64,000 nt of DNA from Lachnospiraceae bacterium (GCA_022845955.1 AP025576.1:434001-498000); one strand, 5' to 3'; shown: positions 8,259-17,864, counted from the stretch's first letter. Numbers and translations are program-made. Notes: a model not told the origin generated them from the sequence alone.

Positions 8259-9254
8259 ATGATTCAAAAGCTATATACCATCGAATCCGGAAGCCTGGAT
8301 CCTTATCTGAATCTGGGACTGGAGGAATATCTGATGTACCAGGCCGGCAGGACGGAGTGTATCCTGTATCTGTGGCAGAATGAACGGACGGTGGTAATCG
8401 GCCGGAACCAGAATGCCTGGAAGGAGTGCAGGGCGGAGAAGCTGGAGGAGGACGGCGGGCATCTGGCCCGCCGTCTTTCCGGAGGAGGCGCCGTATTCCA
8501 CGATTTGGGAAACCTGAATTTTACCTTCCTTGCCCGTAAAGAGAATTACGATGTGGAAAAACAGACGGAGGTCATTCTCAGGGCGGTAAACAAGCTGGGG
8601 ATCCGGGCGGAGAAAAGCGGCCGGAACGACATTACGGTAAAGGGATGTAAAATATCAGGAAATGCCTATTACCGTACCGGGGATTACTGCTATCATCATG
8701 GAACCATCCTGCTGCATACGGATCAGGAACTGATGGAAAGATATCTGCGGGTTTCACGGAAAAAGCTGGATTCCAAAGGGGTCGATTCCGTACGCAGCCG
8801 GGTGGGAAATCTGTGCGCCTGGGTACCGGATTTGAACAGGGAGCGTATGACGGAGACGCTGAAGGAAGCGCTTGGCCTATGCTACGGCTGTCCCGTGGAA
8901 GATTTTCCGGGAGAACGGCTGGAAGGGGAGGACATACAGAGACGGGCGGAACGGTTTGCATCCTGGGAATGGAAATACGGGAGGCAGATCCCCTTCAGCG
9001 ATGAAGTGGAGGAACGTTTTCCCTGGGGGGAAATCCGCATACAGCTCAATGTGGATGAGGGTAGGATTCAGGAGGCCCGTCTTTTCACCGATGCCATGGA
9101 TGCAGAGCTTACGGGCCGGCTGGAAAAATACCTCGCCGGGCTGTTATTTCGGAAAAAGGAAATCCGGAATGCCATGGATGGGTTTCAGACGGAGAATGAA
9201 TTACAGACTCTTATGAAAAAGGATATCACAAACCTTATGGAACTTTTTTTTTAA
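8259..9254 (+). CDS. lplA: Lipoate-protein ligase
   Basis: 331 residues with the RRLSGGGAVFHDLGNLNFTF core, the KGCKISGNAYY lysine-containing motif, and an accessory C-terminal domain as in full-length LplA. It activates free lipoate with ATP and attaches it to lipoyl domains. The clear target in this operon is GcvH K64; no other lipoyl-domain protein is visible in the window. The start is supported by GGGGGTA and the normal N-terminus MIQKLYTIESGSLDPYLNL. Confidence 0.95.
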   Translation: MIQKLYTIESGSLDPYLNLGLEEYLMYQAGRTECILYLWQNERTVVIGRNQNAWKECRAEKLEEDGGHLARRLSGGGAVFHDLGNLNFTFLARKENYDVEKQTEVILRAVNKLGIRAEKSGRNDITVKGCKISGNAYYRTGDYCYHHGTILLHTDQELMERYLRVSRKKLDSKGVDSVRSRVGNLCAWVPDLNRERMTETLKEALGLCYGCPVEDFPGERLEGEDIQRRAERFASWEWKYGRQIPFSDEVEERFPWGEIRIQLNVDEGRIQEARLFTDAMDAELTGRLEKYLAGLLFRKKEIRNAMDGFQTENELQTLMKKDITNLMELFF

Positions 9255-9344
9255 GAGGTACGGTTGGGAAAGGTAAGAATTCAGACAGGCTGCGCATTTC
9301 CTGCGCAGACCGTAAAAAAGCGTAGTGGAAACGGGAGGGTTCCT

Positions 9345-10808
9345 ATGGAAATGCATTATGATCTTATCGTAATAGGTGCGGGACCCGGGGGATACCCGGC
9401 GGCTATCCGCGCCGCACAGGAAGGATGGAAGGTAGCGGTTGCGGAAAAAGGCGCCCTTGGAGGGACTTGTTTAAATAACGGTTGTATTCCCGCTAAAACG
9501 CTTCTTCATGCTTCCGGTTTATACCGGAAAATACGAGAGGCGGCAGAAGAGGGGATCCGGGTATCGGATCTGCAGATTGACATGGATGCCCTGCAGAACA
9601 GGCGGAAGGATGTCATCACTTCCCTGCGGGAGGGGATTGCCCTGCAGTTTAAAAAAAATAAAATCACATGGTACCAGGGGAATGCCGTGATAACCGAACA
9701 TAATCAGGTAACGGTCACTGCCCCGGAACAGACCATATGCCTTTCGGCGTCCCACATTCTGGCCGCGGCCGGTTCGGAGCCGGCGATACTCCCCATACCC
9801 GGCCTTTCCGAGCCCGGCGTGGAAAACAGCACCAGCCTTCTTACCGGGAACCGGCTCTATGATCACCTGGTTATTATCGGCGGCGGTGTCATTGGTATGG
9901 AGTTTGCACAATATTACAGTGATTTCGGAAAAAAAGTCACCGTACTGGAAGCTATGGACCGGATTCTGCCCGGCATGGACAGGGAAATCGCACAGAACCT
10001 GAAAATGATTCTGAAAAAAAGAGGGGTGGAAATCCATACAAAAGCTGCCGTGACACGTGTGGAAAAAAAGGAACAGGGAGGCTGGCTGTGCTATTATAAA
10101 GAAGGGGCACCTTCCGGAAAAGAAGGACAGGAAGCGATTGTTTCGGCAGACGGCCTGCTGTTGGCAGTGGGACGCAGCGCCTGCGGGGATGGGATATTTT
10201 CACCGGAACTGGCGGGCAGGGCCGGTGTGGAACGCGGCCGGATTCCGGTGGATGAGCATTATCAGACCCGGATCCCCGGCGTTTATGCGGTGGGGGATGT
10301 GACGGGAGGAATCCAGCTTGCCCACGCGGCTGCGGCACAGGGGCTGCTGGCGCTGGATCATATGAAAGGACGCCTGCCTTCCCGGAGCATACAGGTCATT
10401 CCTTCCTGTGTTTATACGGATCCGGAAATTGCCAGTGTGGGAATGACGGCGGACGAAGCAAAGGCGGCAGGTATTCCGGTAAAAACAGGCAAATACATTA
10501 TGTCCCTCAACGGAAAATCCCTTCTGTCACGGCAGGAGAGGGGGTTCATCAAACTGGTGGCGGAAGAACGCACCGGCAGACTGCTGGGCGCACAGCTCAT
10601 GTGTGCCAGAGCCACGGATATGATAGGGGAACTGACGCTGGCCATAGCCGGAGGCAGGACGGCAAAGGAGATTGCCGCGGCAGTCATGCCTCATCCCACC
10701 TTCGCAGAAGGGATAGCGGAGGCGGCGGAGGAGTTATGCGGGGTGTCGGAACTTTGTCCGGGGGTGACGAAATTAGATAGTGGGATTCAGGCGGTTACAG
10801 GTAGGTAA
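9345..10808 (+). CDS. lpdA: Dihydrolipoyl dehydrogenase (E3/L protein)
   Basis: About 487 residues from ATG 9345. The N-terminal FAD motif is IVIGAGPGGYPAA and the redox-active disulfide is C42-C47 in GTCLNNGCIPAK. The NAD motif is IIGGGVIGMEFA, followed by the second FAD motif VYAVGDVTGG. The catalytic pair lies in MPHPTFAEGIAEA. It reoxidises the dihydrolipoyl arm of GcvH with NAD+. An in-frame TTG exists at 9264, but GGGAGGG directly before ATG 9345 and the family N-terminus favour the shorter form. No E2 component is present nearby, so the enzyme is dedicated to glycine cleavage here. Confidence 0.95.
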   Translation: MEMHYDLIVIGAGPGGYPAAIRAAQEGWKVAVAEKGALGGTCLNNGCIPAKTLLHASGLYRKIREAAEEGIRVSDLQIDMDALQNRRKDVITSLREGIALQFKKNKITWYQGNAVITEHNQVTVTAPEQTICLSASHILAAAGSEPAILPIPGLSEPGVENSTSLLTGNRLYDHLVIIGGGVIGMEFAQYYSDFGKKVTVLEAMDRILPGMDREIAQNLKMILKKRGVEIHTKAAVTRVEKKEQGGWLCYYKEGAPSGKEGQEAIVSADGLLLAVGRSACGDGIFSPELAGRAGVERGRIPVDEHYQTRIPGVYAVGDVTGGIQLAHAAAAQGLLALDHMKGRLPSRSIQVIPSCVYTDPEIASVGMTADEAKAAGIPVKTGKYIMSLNGKSLLSRQERGFIKLVAEERTGRLLGAQLMCARATDMIGELTLAIAGGRTAKEIAAAVMPHPTFAEGIAEAAEELCGVSELCPGVTKLDSGIQAVTGR

Positions 10809-10832
10809 CAGTTGCATAGAAAGGGACAAAAT

Positions 10833-13709
10833 ATGCAGGTAAAGACAACAAGCGGGATTGTGGAAGGCTGCTGGAAAGATGGTTATTATAACTTCCTGGG
10901 GATTCCCTATGCAAAAGCAAAACGGTTTTTTCCTCCGGAAAAAAGGGAATGGGAAGGCGTTTACAAAGCCTTCGCCTTTGGCAGGAAGGCCCCCCAGCCC
11001 TGTCAGCAGGATGGGGAAAAGGGACAGGAAGGGGGTGCCCGGGAATACGGGGAGGATTGCCTGAACCTGAATATTTATGTACCGGGAAAGCAACAGATGC
11101 CGCGTTCTGCCGGCCGTCTTTATGTTCCGCAACAGATGTCATGCTCTGCGGGCTATTCTCCTAATCCGTCAGACGCCCGCTTAGAGGAGAGGGAAAAACT
11201 GCCGGTAGCGGTATACATACACGGAGGTGCCTTTCAGAACGGCAGCAACCGGGACAGAAGCGGGGCACAGGTGATACGGGATCACCGTTTTATTTATGTA
11301 TCCGTAAATTACCGCCTGGGAGTGCTGGGCTATCTGTATTTGGGAAAAGTTCTGGGAGAAACGTTCCGGCATACAGGAAATATCGGAACGTTGGATCAGC
11401 TGGCGGCCCTGGGCTGGATCCGGGATAATATCGCTTCCTTCGGCGGGGACGTTTCCCGTATTACCGTATTCGGGGAATCCGCCGGAGCGAAAGCCCTGGG
11501 AGCGCTTTTGCTGAAGCCGGAAATGAAAACCTGCTGCAGCCAGGTGATGATGGCAAGCGGAGCCTATCAGTGTATCCGGGATGAAGAAACAGCAGCGGCG
11601 GTGACGGATGCTTTTCTGGAGCTGGCCGGTCTGCAGGATCCCGGGGATATCCTGGAGCTGGATGTGGATAACCTGTTGGAAATACAGGGCAGGCTTGTGG
11701 ATAATCCGGGAAATACCTGTATGTTCGGACCGGTGTCGGATGGGATAACCATCCCCCATGACTGGGAAACTGTCCTGAAAAGTCCTGCTTACTGGTCCGG
11801 GAATGCCATTGTGGGAAGCTGCAGGCATGAAATGGTCTTCCGGCGGCTGGAGGATCCGGCTTTTGCGTGTCATGCACCGGCAGCAGCCGGCGCTTTATTT
11901 GGCAGAAATGCCCGGATTGTCCGGGAAGAATTGGCGGACTATGAAAAGAGCCGGAGAAGGAAGCTTACAAAGGAGGAACAGGAAGAAAAGTGGGAACAGC
12001 TTCTTTCCGATTATATGTACCGGACCTATAGTCTCCGCCTGGCGGATATCCTTACCCGGAACAACAGCCGTGTGTGGTATTACAGTATGGATTTCGGGAC
12101 AGCGGCCCATGTACTGGATCAGGCGGCCGCTTTTGACGGTGCCTGGCGGGAGGAGCGGCTTTTTCCGGGAATTCCCCTTTCGGAACGCCGGAAAACGGCG
12201 GCACTTATTTACGAAAGCTATGTCCGTTTTTTTGAAACCGGGGATCCTAATTGGGAAGGTATTCCGGAATGGAAGCCTCTGTGTGAAAGCAGGATGAAAA
12301 TGGTCTGGGACAGTCCGGTACACACCGGGATCCTGACGGAAAGCGAAACGCTTGGCCGTTTCCCGGAGACTGTTTTCCGGCTTACAGACATACGGGATCG
12401 GTACCTGGCGGTTCCGGAGGCGGAGGAAGCGTCCAGGGCGGAAGAAACCCTGTGGATAAATCCGGATCGGCTTGCGTTCTCTCAGGCGGAAAAGGCCCTT
12501 TCCTTTACCATGGGGGATATCCGGGATGCCCAAAGACGTCTGTGCCGGTTCGCCCCTTTTCTGGAGGCTTGCTTTCCTGAACTGGAAAAAAGCCGGGGGA
12601 TCATCGAATCCCCTCTTCGTGAAATCCCCGCGATGGCGGAGGCTCTGTGGAATGCCTGGGGGATTGGCGGACAGGAGGAAATACGCAAGGGCCGTGTGCT
12701 GATCAAACTGGACAGTGAGCTGGCGGTAGCGGGATCCGTAAAAGCCAGGGGTGGCATTTATGAGATTCTCAAGGTGACGGAGGATCTGGCTTTTCAGGCG
12801 GGGCTTCTGAAGGAAACGGATGATTATACCTGCCTCAGGGACTGCAGGGATTTCTTTTCCCGGCATACCATACAGGCAGGATCCACCGGGAATCTGGGGC
12901 TTAGCATCGGTATTATGAGCGCCGCTGTGGGATACCGCGTAGTAGTACATATGTCCGCGGATGCCAGACAGTGGAAAAAGGATCTGCTCAGGAGCAGGGG
13001 CGTGATCGTTAAGGAATATACCGGGGACTACGTTGCCGCGGTCGCGGAAGGGAGGGCACTTTCCCAAAAAGATAAAACCAGCTATTTTGTGGATGATGAG
13101 CATTCTTCCCTGCTTTTCCTGGGATATGCGACAGCGGCGCTGCGTCTGCAGAAGCAGCTGGAGGAAAAAGGAATCCCGGTGGATTCGGATCATCCTCTGT
13201 TTGTGTATCTTCCCTGCGGGGTGGGCGGCGCGCCGGGAGGAATTACCCTGGGCCTGAAATATGTGTTCAAAGATGCCGTCCATTGTTTCTTTGGGGAGCC
13301 GGTACAAAGCCCCTGTATGCTTCTCGGAATGGCAACCGGTGAGGGCGGGAAAATCCGCGTGCAGGATGTGGGGCTTACCGGAAAGACACTTGCGGACGGT
13401 CTGGCAGTGGGAAGTCCGTCAGATCTGGCGGTGCGGAATATGAAACCGCTTCTTGATGGTATTTATACAGTGCAGGATTCCTTTTTGCTGGATTGTATGC
13501 GTCTGCTTAAAGAAACGGAAGGAATTGTGGCGGAACCGTCTGCCTGCGCGGCCTTCGGCGGCCTGAGAGCACTGGCGGGATCCAAAGGGACGGCTTTTCT
13601 TGACGGGGTGGGTCTGGCGGATAAAAGCGCCCGTGCCACACATATCCTATGGGCTACAGGGGGCGGCCTCATGCCGGAAAGTGTAATAAAGGAATATCTG
13701 CAGCTGTGA
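10833..13709 (+). CDS. Fusion of type-B carboxylesterase and D-serine ammonia-lyase
   Basis: About 958 residues in one frame. Residues about 1-520 are a carboxylesterase/lipase alpha-beta hydrolase: GIPYAKAKRF, EDCLNLNIYVP, the oxyanion segment HGGAFQNGS, and nucleophile S216 in FGESAGA. Residues about 545-958 match D-serine dehydratase along its whole length. PLP lysine K637 lies in GSVKARGGIYEI, the phosphate loop is GSTGNLGLSIG, and PCGVGGAPGG and LADGLAVGSPS follow. The lyase half converts D-serine to pyruvate and ammonia; the esterase substrate is unknown. ATG 10833 follows AAAGGGA; the frame extends only slightly further to a TTG at 10812. Last gene of the glycine operon. An extra stretch of about 36 residues with an internal repeat sits before the oxyanion motif. 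Confidence 0.85.
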   Translation: MQVKTTSGIVEGCWKDGYYNFLGIPYAKAKRFFPPEKREWEGVYKAFAFGRKAPQPCQQDGEKGQEGGAREYGEDCLNLNIYVPGKQQMPRSAGRLYVPQQMSCSAGYSPNPSDARLEEREKLPVAVYIHGGAFQNGSNRDRSGAQVIRDHRFIYVSVNYRLGVLGYLYLGKVLGETFRHTGNIGTLDQLAALGWIRDNIASFGGDVSRITVFGESAGAKALGALLLKPEMKTCCSQVMMASGAYQCIRDEETAAAVTDAFLELAGLQDPGDILELDVDNLLEIQGRLVDNPGNTCMFGPVSDGITIPHDWETVLKSPAYWSGNAIVGSCRHEMVFRRLEDPAFACHAPAAAGALFGRNARIVREELADYEKSRRRKLTKEEQEEKWEQLLSDYMYRTYSLRLADILTRNNSRVWYYSMDFGTAAHVLDQAAAFDGAWREERLFPGIPLSERRKTAALIYESYVRFFETGDPNWEGIPEWKPLCESRMKMVWDSPVHTGILTESETLGRFPETVFRLTDIRDRYLAVPEAEEASRAEETLWINPDRLAFSQAEKALSFTMGDIRDAQRRLCRFAPFLEACFPELEKSRGIIESPLREIPAMAEALWNAWGIGGQEEIRKGRVLIKLDSELAVAGSVKARGGIYEILKVTEDLAFQAGLLKETDDYTCLRDCRDFFSRHTIQAGSTGNLGLSIGIMSAAVGYRVVVHMSADARQWKKDLLRSRGVIVKEYTGDYVAAVAEGRALSQKDKTSYFVDDEHSSLLFLGYATAALRLQKQLEEKGIPVDSDHPLFVYLPCGVGGAPGGITLGLKYVFKDAVHCFFGEPVQSPCMLLGMATGEGGKIRVQDVGLTGKTLADGLAVGSPSDLAVRNMKPLLDGIYTVQDSFLLDCMRLLKETEGIVAEPSACAAFGGLRALAGSKGTAFLDGVGLADKSARATHILWATGGGLMPESVIKEYLQL
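11090..11185 (+). repeat. In-frame repetitive insertion in the esterase domain
   Basis: Two imperfect 25-nt copies starting GCAACAGATG lie at 11090-11114 and 11129-11153 with a 39-bp period (13 codons). They encode QQMPRSAG and QQMSCSAG, followed by a low-complexity YSPNPSDARLEERE tail. The stretch interrupts the normally short link between NIYVP and VAVYIHGGAF. Confidence 0.5.
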
Positions 13710-13871
13710 GCTGCAAACCGTTACGAGTAATTACCTCCTTTTTTCACATTGGAAAAATATATCTTTTCTTATTCTGTATGGTTTTATTCTGCTAAACGTG
13801 TTAAAATAACAGGAAACCTGCATTACATTTATACTATGTAACAATCAATCGGTAAACGGATAGGAGAAGCT

Positions 13872-16370
13872 ATGCAGTATAGAGGGTTTCTTTTATGGAA
13901 AAAGGGATGCCTTGCGGCTATTTTGATATTATTTCTGGGAATTTGGTTATCCGGGTTTTCTGTGGAAGCCGGCGGGGACCGGCCGGTAGTCCGTGTGGGA
14001 TTTCCCATGCAGCAGGGCCTGACAGAGTTGGATGAAGACGGGAACTATACAGGTTATATTTATGATTATTTACAGGAAATCGCCCAATATACCGGATGGG
14101 ATTATGAATTTGTCCGGATAGAGGGCGATATTAACGAGAGCCTTACCACCCTGCTGGATATGCTGGAAAACGGCGAAATCGATATTATGGGAGGGTTACT
14201 GTATAATACCCAGATGGAGGAGAAATATGAATATACCTCCAATAGCTGCGGCATTGTATATACGGTGTTCAAGGTCCTTTATGAAAATACGGCATATAAT
14301 GAAGCTTCCAGGGAAGAGCAGCATCTGCGGGTGGCGATGATGGAGGGAGCGGTAAAGCGCCGGGAAGAAATGGAAGAATACTGCCGGAAAAGTATGCTGG
14401 TTCCGGAAGTAGTGCTCTGCCGGTCGGAGGAGGAAATGGTGCAGGCGCTGAAGGAGGATCGGGCGGATGTCATGATCAGCACCAGCATGGAATATATAGA
14501 AGGGCTTCGGACAGTGGCCCGGTTTGCTCCCAGGCCGTTTTACTTCGTGGCGACAAAGGGGAAAACGGAGCTGGTCAATCAGCTGGATAAGGCGCTTCAC
14601 AGCATTGAACAGGCGGATCCCTATTTTACAACAACGCTTAATGAGAAATATTTCAACCCTCCCAATACCGAGCTGCGTCTCACACCGGAGGAAAAGCAGT
14701 ATCTGGAACAGGCGGGAACGCTGAAGGTGGGAGTCCTGTCGGATTTGCCGCCTTATCAGTATATGGATGAGGAAACGGGACTGCTGAAGGGAATCGGAGT
14801 GGATTTGCTGGACATTATCCGGGAACAGACAGGTCTTTCCTTCCAGCTGGTGGTAGCGCCGGATGATAAGACCCTGAGCCGGATGGCGGAGGAGGGAAGC
14901 ATAGATTTGGTAGTCGGCATGCCCTATGATTATGAGCTTGCCAGGGAGAGGAACATGGCCATGAGCAGGCCCTATGTTTCTACCCAATATGTGCTCCTCA
15001 TAAGTGATAACATGCAGAACCAGCAGCTGGACGGCATGAGCATGGCTGTGGTGGAAGGCTGCGGCTGCTATTGGGGAGATGCTGCCGGCGGCGTGTTTTT
15101 TGATTCCAGGGAAGAGCTTGTACGGGCAGTGAACAGCGGAAAACCATATTATACGTATATGGATGCCTATGTGGCACAGCATTATTTTAATAAGCCGGAG
15201 TTCAGGAGGCTGAAGCTGATTCCCCAGGTTAATACCGATAGCAGCACCTGCATCGGGGGCAAAAAGCCTGCAAGCACAGAACTTCTGAATATTCTGAATA
15301 AAGTGATAATAGCGCTGCCACAGGAGGAAATGCAGTCCATTATCTATTCGAATACCATCAACAAGGAGAATCCCACCCTTGGGGATTATATCAAGGAAAA
15401 CCCTTTCCAGGCGGTAGCGGCAGCGGGTATGGTTCTGCTGTTGGTTATTGCCGCGCTTGCCTGGGGAATCTATACGAAGGGAAAGCTGAACCGGAAAATA
15501 TCCCTGGAGCTTGCAAAGCACCGGGAGATATACGGGCTTGTGAATGATTATTTTTTTGAATATGATATAAAAAATGATTTGTTCACCCTCTCCATGAAAA
15601 CGGATGGAAACGCCGGAGAAAGGGAAATTTCCTGCAGGCTGAAAGAAGGCGGAGGGCAGAACCGGGATTACCTGAAACAGTTGTTGGAAATTATGACTGC
15701 AGAAAACGAAGGGATACGGGAGCTTCAGCTGCCGCAATATAAAAAAGCCGCTCCGGGAGAAGAGAATACCCTCCGATGGATCCGGCTCGCCATGAAAACC
15801 ATTTATGATTATAAAGGAAATCCTGTCTGTGTCATAGGAAAAATGAATGATATCGAAGAAGAGAAGCGGGAAAAGGAAAAACTGAAAAAACAGGCGGAGC
15901 GGGACAGCCTGACCCATGCCTATAATGCTAAGACGAGTCTCAGGCTTATTGAAGAGCGGCTGGCACGGCTGAAAGCAGGCAGCGCAGGTGCTCTTCTTCT
16001 TATAGATATCGATAAATTCAAAAGTATTAATGATACGTACGGACATCTGGCTGGCGATCATGTCCTTTGTGAGGTTGCCGGGGTGCTTCAGGAGTGCTTC
16101 CGGGAGGAAGATGTGGTCGGAAGGCCGGGAGGCGATGAATTTGTGGTTTACATGGATAACATGAAGGATGCCAAAGCGCTTTCCGATACCTGCGAAAGGC
16201 TGATCCGGAAAATACGCAAGCTCGATGTCTCCAGTGCGGGCAAGGTGACAATCAGCATGGGAGCTGTTATGACAAAGCCGGGCGACGTTTACGATGAGAT
16301 ATATAAAATGGCGGATAATGCACTGTATCAGGTCAAAAGAGAAGGACGCGACGGATATTTTATCGCATAA
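13872..16370 (+). CDS. Diguanylate cyclase with two extracellular solute-binding domains
   Basis: 832 residues. A signal/membrane segment (about 10-30) is followed by two bacterial solute-binding family 3-type domains (about 36-250 and 275-500; the second starts LKVGVLSDLPPYQYMDEETG). A transmembrane helix follows (about 510-532), then a PAS-like region (about 550-655) and a C-terminal GGDEF domain. The signature GGDEF is intact at 753-757, and an RxxD inhibitory site (REED) stands five residues before it. The protein should make cyclic di-GMP from GTP in response to an external small ligand such as an amino acid. It stands alone after the glycine operon, so an amino-acid signal is plausible but unproven. 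Confidence 0.92.
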   Translation: MQYRGFLLWKKGCLAAILILFLGIWLSGFSVEAGGDRPVVRVGFPMQQGLTELDEDGNYTGYIYDYLQEIAQYTGWDYEFVRIEGDINESLTTLLDMLENGEIDIMGGLLYNTQMEEKYEYTSNSCGIVYTVFKVLYENTAYNEASREEQHLRVAMMEGAVKRREEMEEYCRKSMLVPEVVLCRSEEEMVQALKEDRADVMISTSMEYIEGLRTVARFAPRPFYFVATKGKTELVNQLDKALHSIEQADPYFTTTLNEKYFNPPNTELRLTPEEKQYLEQAGTLKVGVLSDLPPYQYMDEETGLLKGIGVDLLDIIREQTGLSFQLVVAPDDKTLSRMAEEGSIDLVVGMPYDYELARERNMAMSRPYVSTQYVLLISDNMQNQQLDGMSMAVVEGCGCYWGDAAGGVFFDSREELVRAVNSGKPYYTYMDAYVAQHYFNKPEFRRLKLIPQVNTDSSTCIGGKKPASTELLNILNKVIIALPQEEMQSIIYSNTINKENPTLGDYIKENPFQAVAAAGMVLLLVIAALAWGIYTKGKLNRKISLELAKHREIYGLVNDYFFEYDIKNDLFTLSMKTDGNAGEREISCRLKEGGGQNRDYLKQLLEIMTAENEGIRELQLPQYKKAAPGEENTLRWIRLAMKTIYDYKGNPVCVIGKMNDIEEEKREKEKLKKQAERDSLTHAYNAKTSLRLIEERLARLKAGSAGALLLIDIDKFKSINDTYGHLAGDHVLCEVAGVLQECFREEDVVGRPGGDEFVVYMDNMKDAKALSDTCERLIRKIRKLDVSSAGKVTISMGAVMTKPGDVYDEIYKMADNALYQVKREGRDGYFIA

Positions 16371-16436
16371 AGAAAAAAAGAATAAAAAAGAAAAGGAACG
16401 GGCATGATAGTTACGTAAGAAAAGGAGGTAGCTGTC

Positions 16437-16649
16437 ATGGGAAATAAAGGTCTTGATTATACAGCACTTGTGATTGCAGTTATCGGTGCGATTAACTGGG
16501 GACTGATCGGTTTATTCCGTTTGGATCTGGTAGCGCTGATTTTCGGCCAGATGAGTTGGATATCACGTATCGTATATGTGATAGTGGGTATCTGCGGCAT
16601 CTATCTGCTTACCTTCTTCGGCCGGGTTGGAAACGGCCGGGATAATTAA
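16437..16649 (+). CDS. DUF378 small membrane protein
   Basis: 70 residues with two hydrophobic helices (about 8-28 and 40-60). The segment IGAINWGLIGLFRLDLVALIFG is typical of the DUF378 (YuzA-like) family. The function is unknown. A strong AAGGAGG site lies 9 bp before the ATG. It is followed by a bidirectional terminator shared with the convergent AraC gene. Confidence 0.88.
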   Translation: MGNKGLDYTALVIAVIGAINWGLIGLFRLDLVALIFGQMSWISRIVYVIVGICGIYLLTFFGRVGNGRDN

Positions 16650-16667
16650 GCAGGAAATAGGAGGAAG

Positions 16668-16708
16668 CCTCCGGAAGAATAATCCCTTATTTTCCGGAGG
16701 TCTCTTTT
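16668..16708. terminator. Bidirectional terminator between DUF378 and araC-type gene
   Basis: A 9-bp stem (CCTCCGGAA at 16668-16676 with TTCCGGAGG at 16692-16700) is followed by TCTCTTTT on the plus strand. The stop codon of the minus-strand regulator (16687-16689) lies in the loop. Confidence 0.75.
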
Positions 16709-17670
16709 CGTTTTTCCGAGGGTGTGCATCCATATTTATCATAGAACATCCGCCGGAACAGCTTATAGTTGGTGAAACCGTGCCGGGCCAGCAGCTCCGT
16801 GATGCTTGCATCCGTACGGATGATATCTTCGCATATGTGGGAAAACCGCACCTGGTTGACAAATTCCAGGAAGGTCATTCCCATATTTTTTTTGAAAAAA
16901 CGGCAGAAATATTCGGGATTCAGCGCGACAAGGGAAGCCGCGTCCCCCAGAGATATACTTTCCTGATAATGGGCATTTACATAATCCATGACCGTGATCA
17001 GACGGGCCCGCTCTTCATCTGTCATGGAACTGGCTTCCGCCCCTTCGGTAGCCTGGAAGCTGCTTACACACAGAAAAAGCAGTTCATACAGGAGGCTGGT
17101 AAAGTGGAGCTGATATCCGTATGGCTTTTCCATATAAATATTCCGGATTTCCGTCAGGCAGAAACGGAAAGCTTCATCGGAAGCGGGATTCCCGCAGGAA
17201 CCATTGAGGAAACGGAGATTGTCAAAGTCCGGAACGTGCTTTTTTAAAAACGGGTAAGGAATCTGGAGCACCTGGATCCGTGAGTGTTCAGAACAACTGG
17301 TGGCATGGATGTCCCGGGAATTGATGATGGCGAAATCACCTGTCCCCAGACGGAAGGCCCGCTCATTTACCATGATTTCCATATCCCCTCTTGTGATATG
17401 CAGGATTTCCAGGCTGTTATGCCAATGCCGGGGCACCAGCACACCTGCATCCTCATAGGAAAAACAGCGTACCTGTATGTCAGGCTCCACCTGTACGTTT
17501 TCATGGGTATAACCGGCGGGAAGGGAATTTTTTTTCAGATGGATGCCGTCGAAATAGCTGCCGCTGTAGGAGGCGGTATAGATATCGGAGGACGGCTGAT
17601 AGCCGATCCCCTTTTCCCCCTGCTGCGCCAGCGTATCCAATTCCTTCCTGATTTCATTCAGATATTTCAT
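16687..17670 (-). CDS. AraC family transcriptional regulator
   Basis: About 327 residues from the ATG at 17670 (GGGAG 7 bp upstream); the frame extends further upstream but with an AT-rich, non-family sequence. The N-terminal half has a cupin-like sensor (PRHWHNSLEILHITRGDMEI). The C-terminal 100 residues hold two helix-turn-helix motifs ending FRRMFYDKYGCTPSEKRK. It is divergent from a GH3 beta-glucosidase, so it most likely activates that gene in response to a sugar. Direct repeats spaced 21 bp lie between the two genes. Confidence 0.9.
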   Translation of the reverse strand: MKYLNEIRKELDTLAQQGEKGIGYQPSSDIYTASYSGSYFDGIHLKKNSLPAGYTHENVQVEPDIQVRCFSYEDAGVLVPRHWHNSLEILHITRGDMEIMVNERAFRLGTGDFAIINSRDIHATSCSEHSRIQVLQIPYPFLKKHVPDFDNLRFLNGSCGNPASDEAFRFCLTEIRNIYMEKPYGYQLHFTSLLYELLFLCVSSFQATEGAEASSMTDEERARLITVMDYVNAHYQESISLGDAASLVALNPEYFCRFFKKNMGMTFLEFVNQVRFSHICEDIIRTDASITELLARHGFTNYKLFRRMFYDKYGCTPSEKRKETSGK

Positions 17671-17733
17671 AAAAACTCCCTTCAGGTAAAGAATTACCCT
17701 AAAATATGATTTAATTATGTTATATTTTTTGAT

Positions 17734-17762
17734 ATAAGTCAATATTGACCTATAGTAAGTCA
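17734..17762 (+). promoter_or_regulatory. Candidate AraC-type operator, direct repeats
   Basis: ATAAGTCA at 17734-17741 and GTAAGTCA at 17755-17762 are direct repeats 21 bp apart, two helix turns, as AraC-family half-sites often are. They lie between the divergent regulator and the beta-glucosidase gene. A possible extended -10 (TGCTATCAT, 17792-17800) follows on the plus strand. Confidence 0.45.
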
Positions 17763-17864
17763 GTTTTGAGATAGCGGTACCGGGAGGAACATGCTATCAT
17801 AAAAATAAGGGTGTCCGAGAGATGTTTTATTCAAGCAAGGTCTTTGATTGGAAAGGAGAATGGT

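Noticed and set aside
11895-13307. 470-codon minus-strand frame
   Set aside because: Antisense to the intact lyase/esterase fusion; no family motifs.
14196-16061. 621-codon open frame on the minus strand
   Set aside because: It lies entirely opposite the diguanylate cyclase gene, has no ribosome site and no recognisable motifs, and its composition is that of an antisense shadow.
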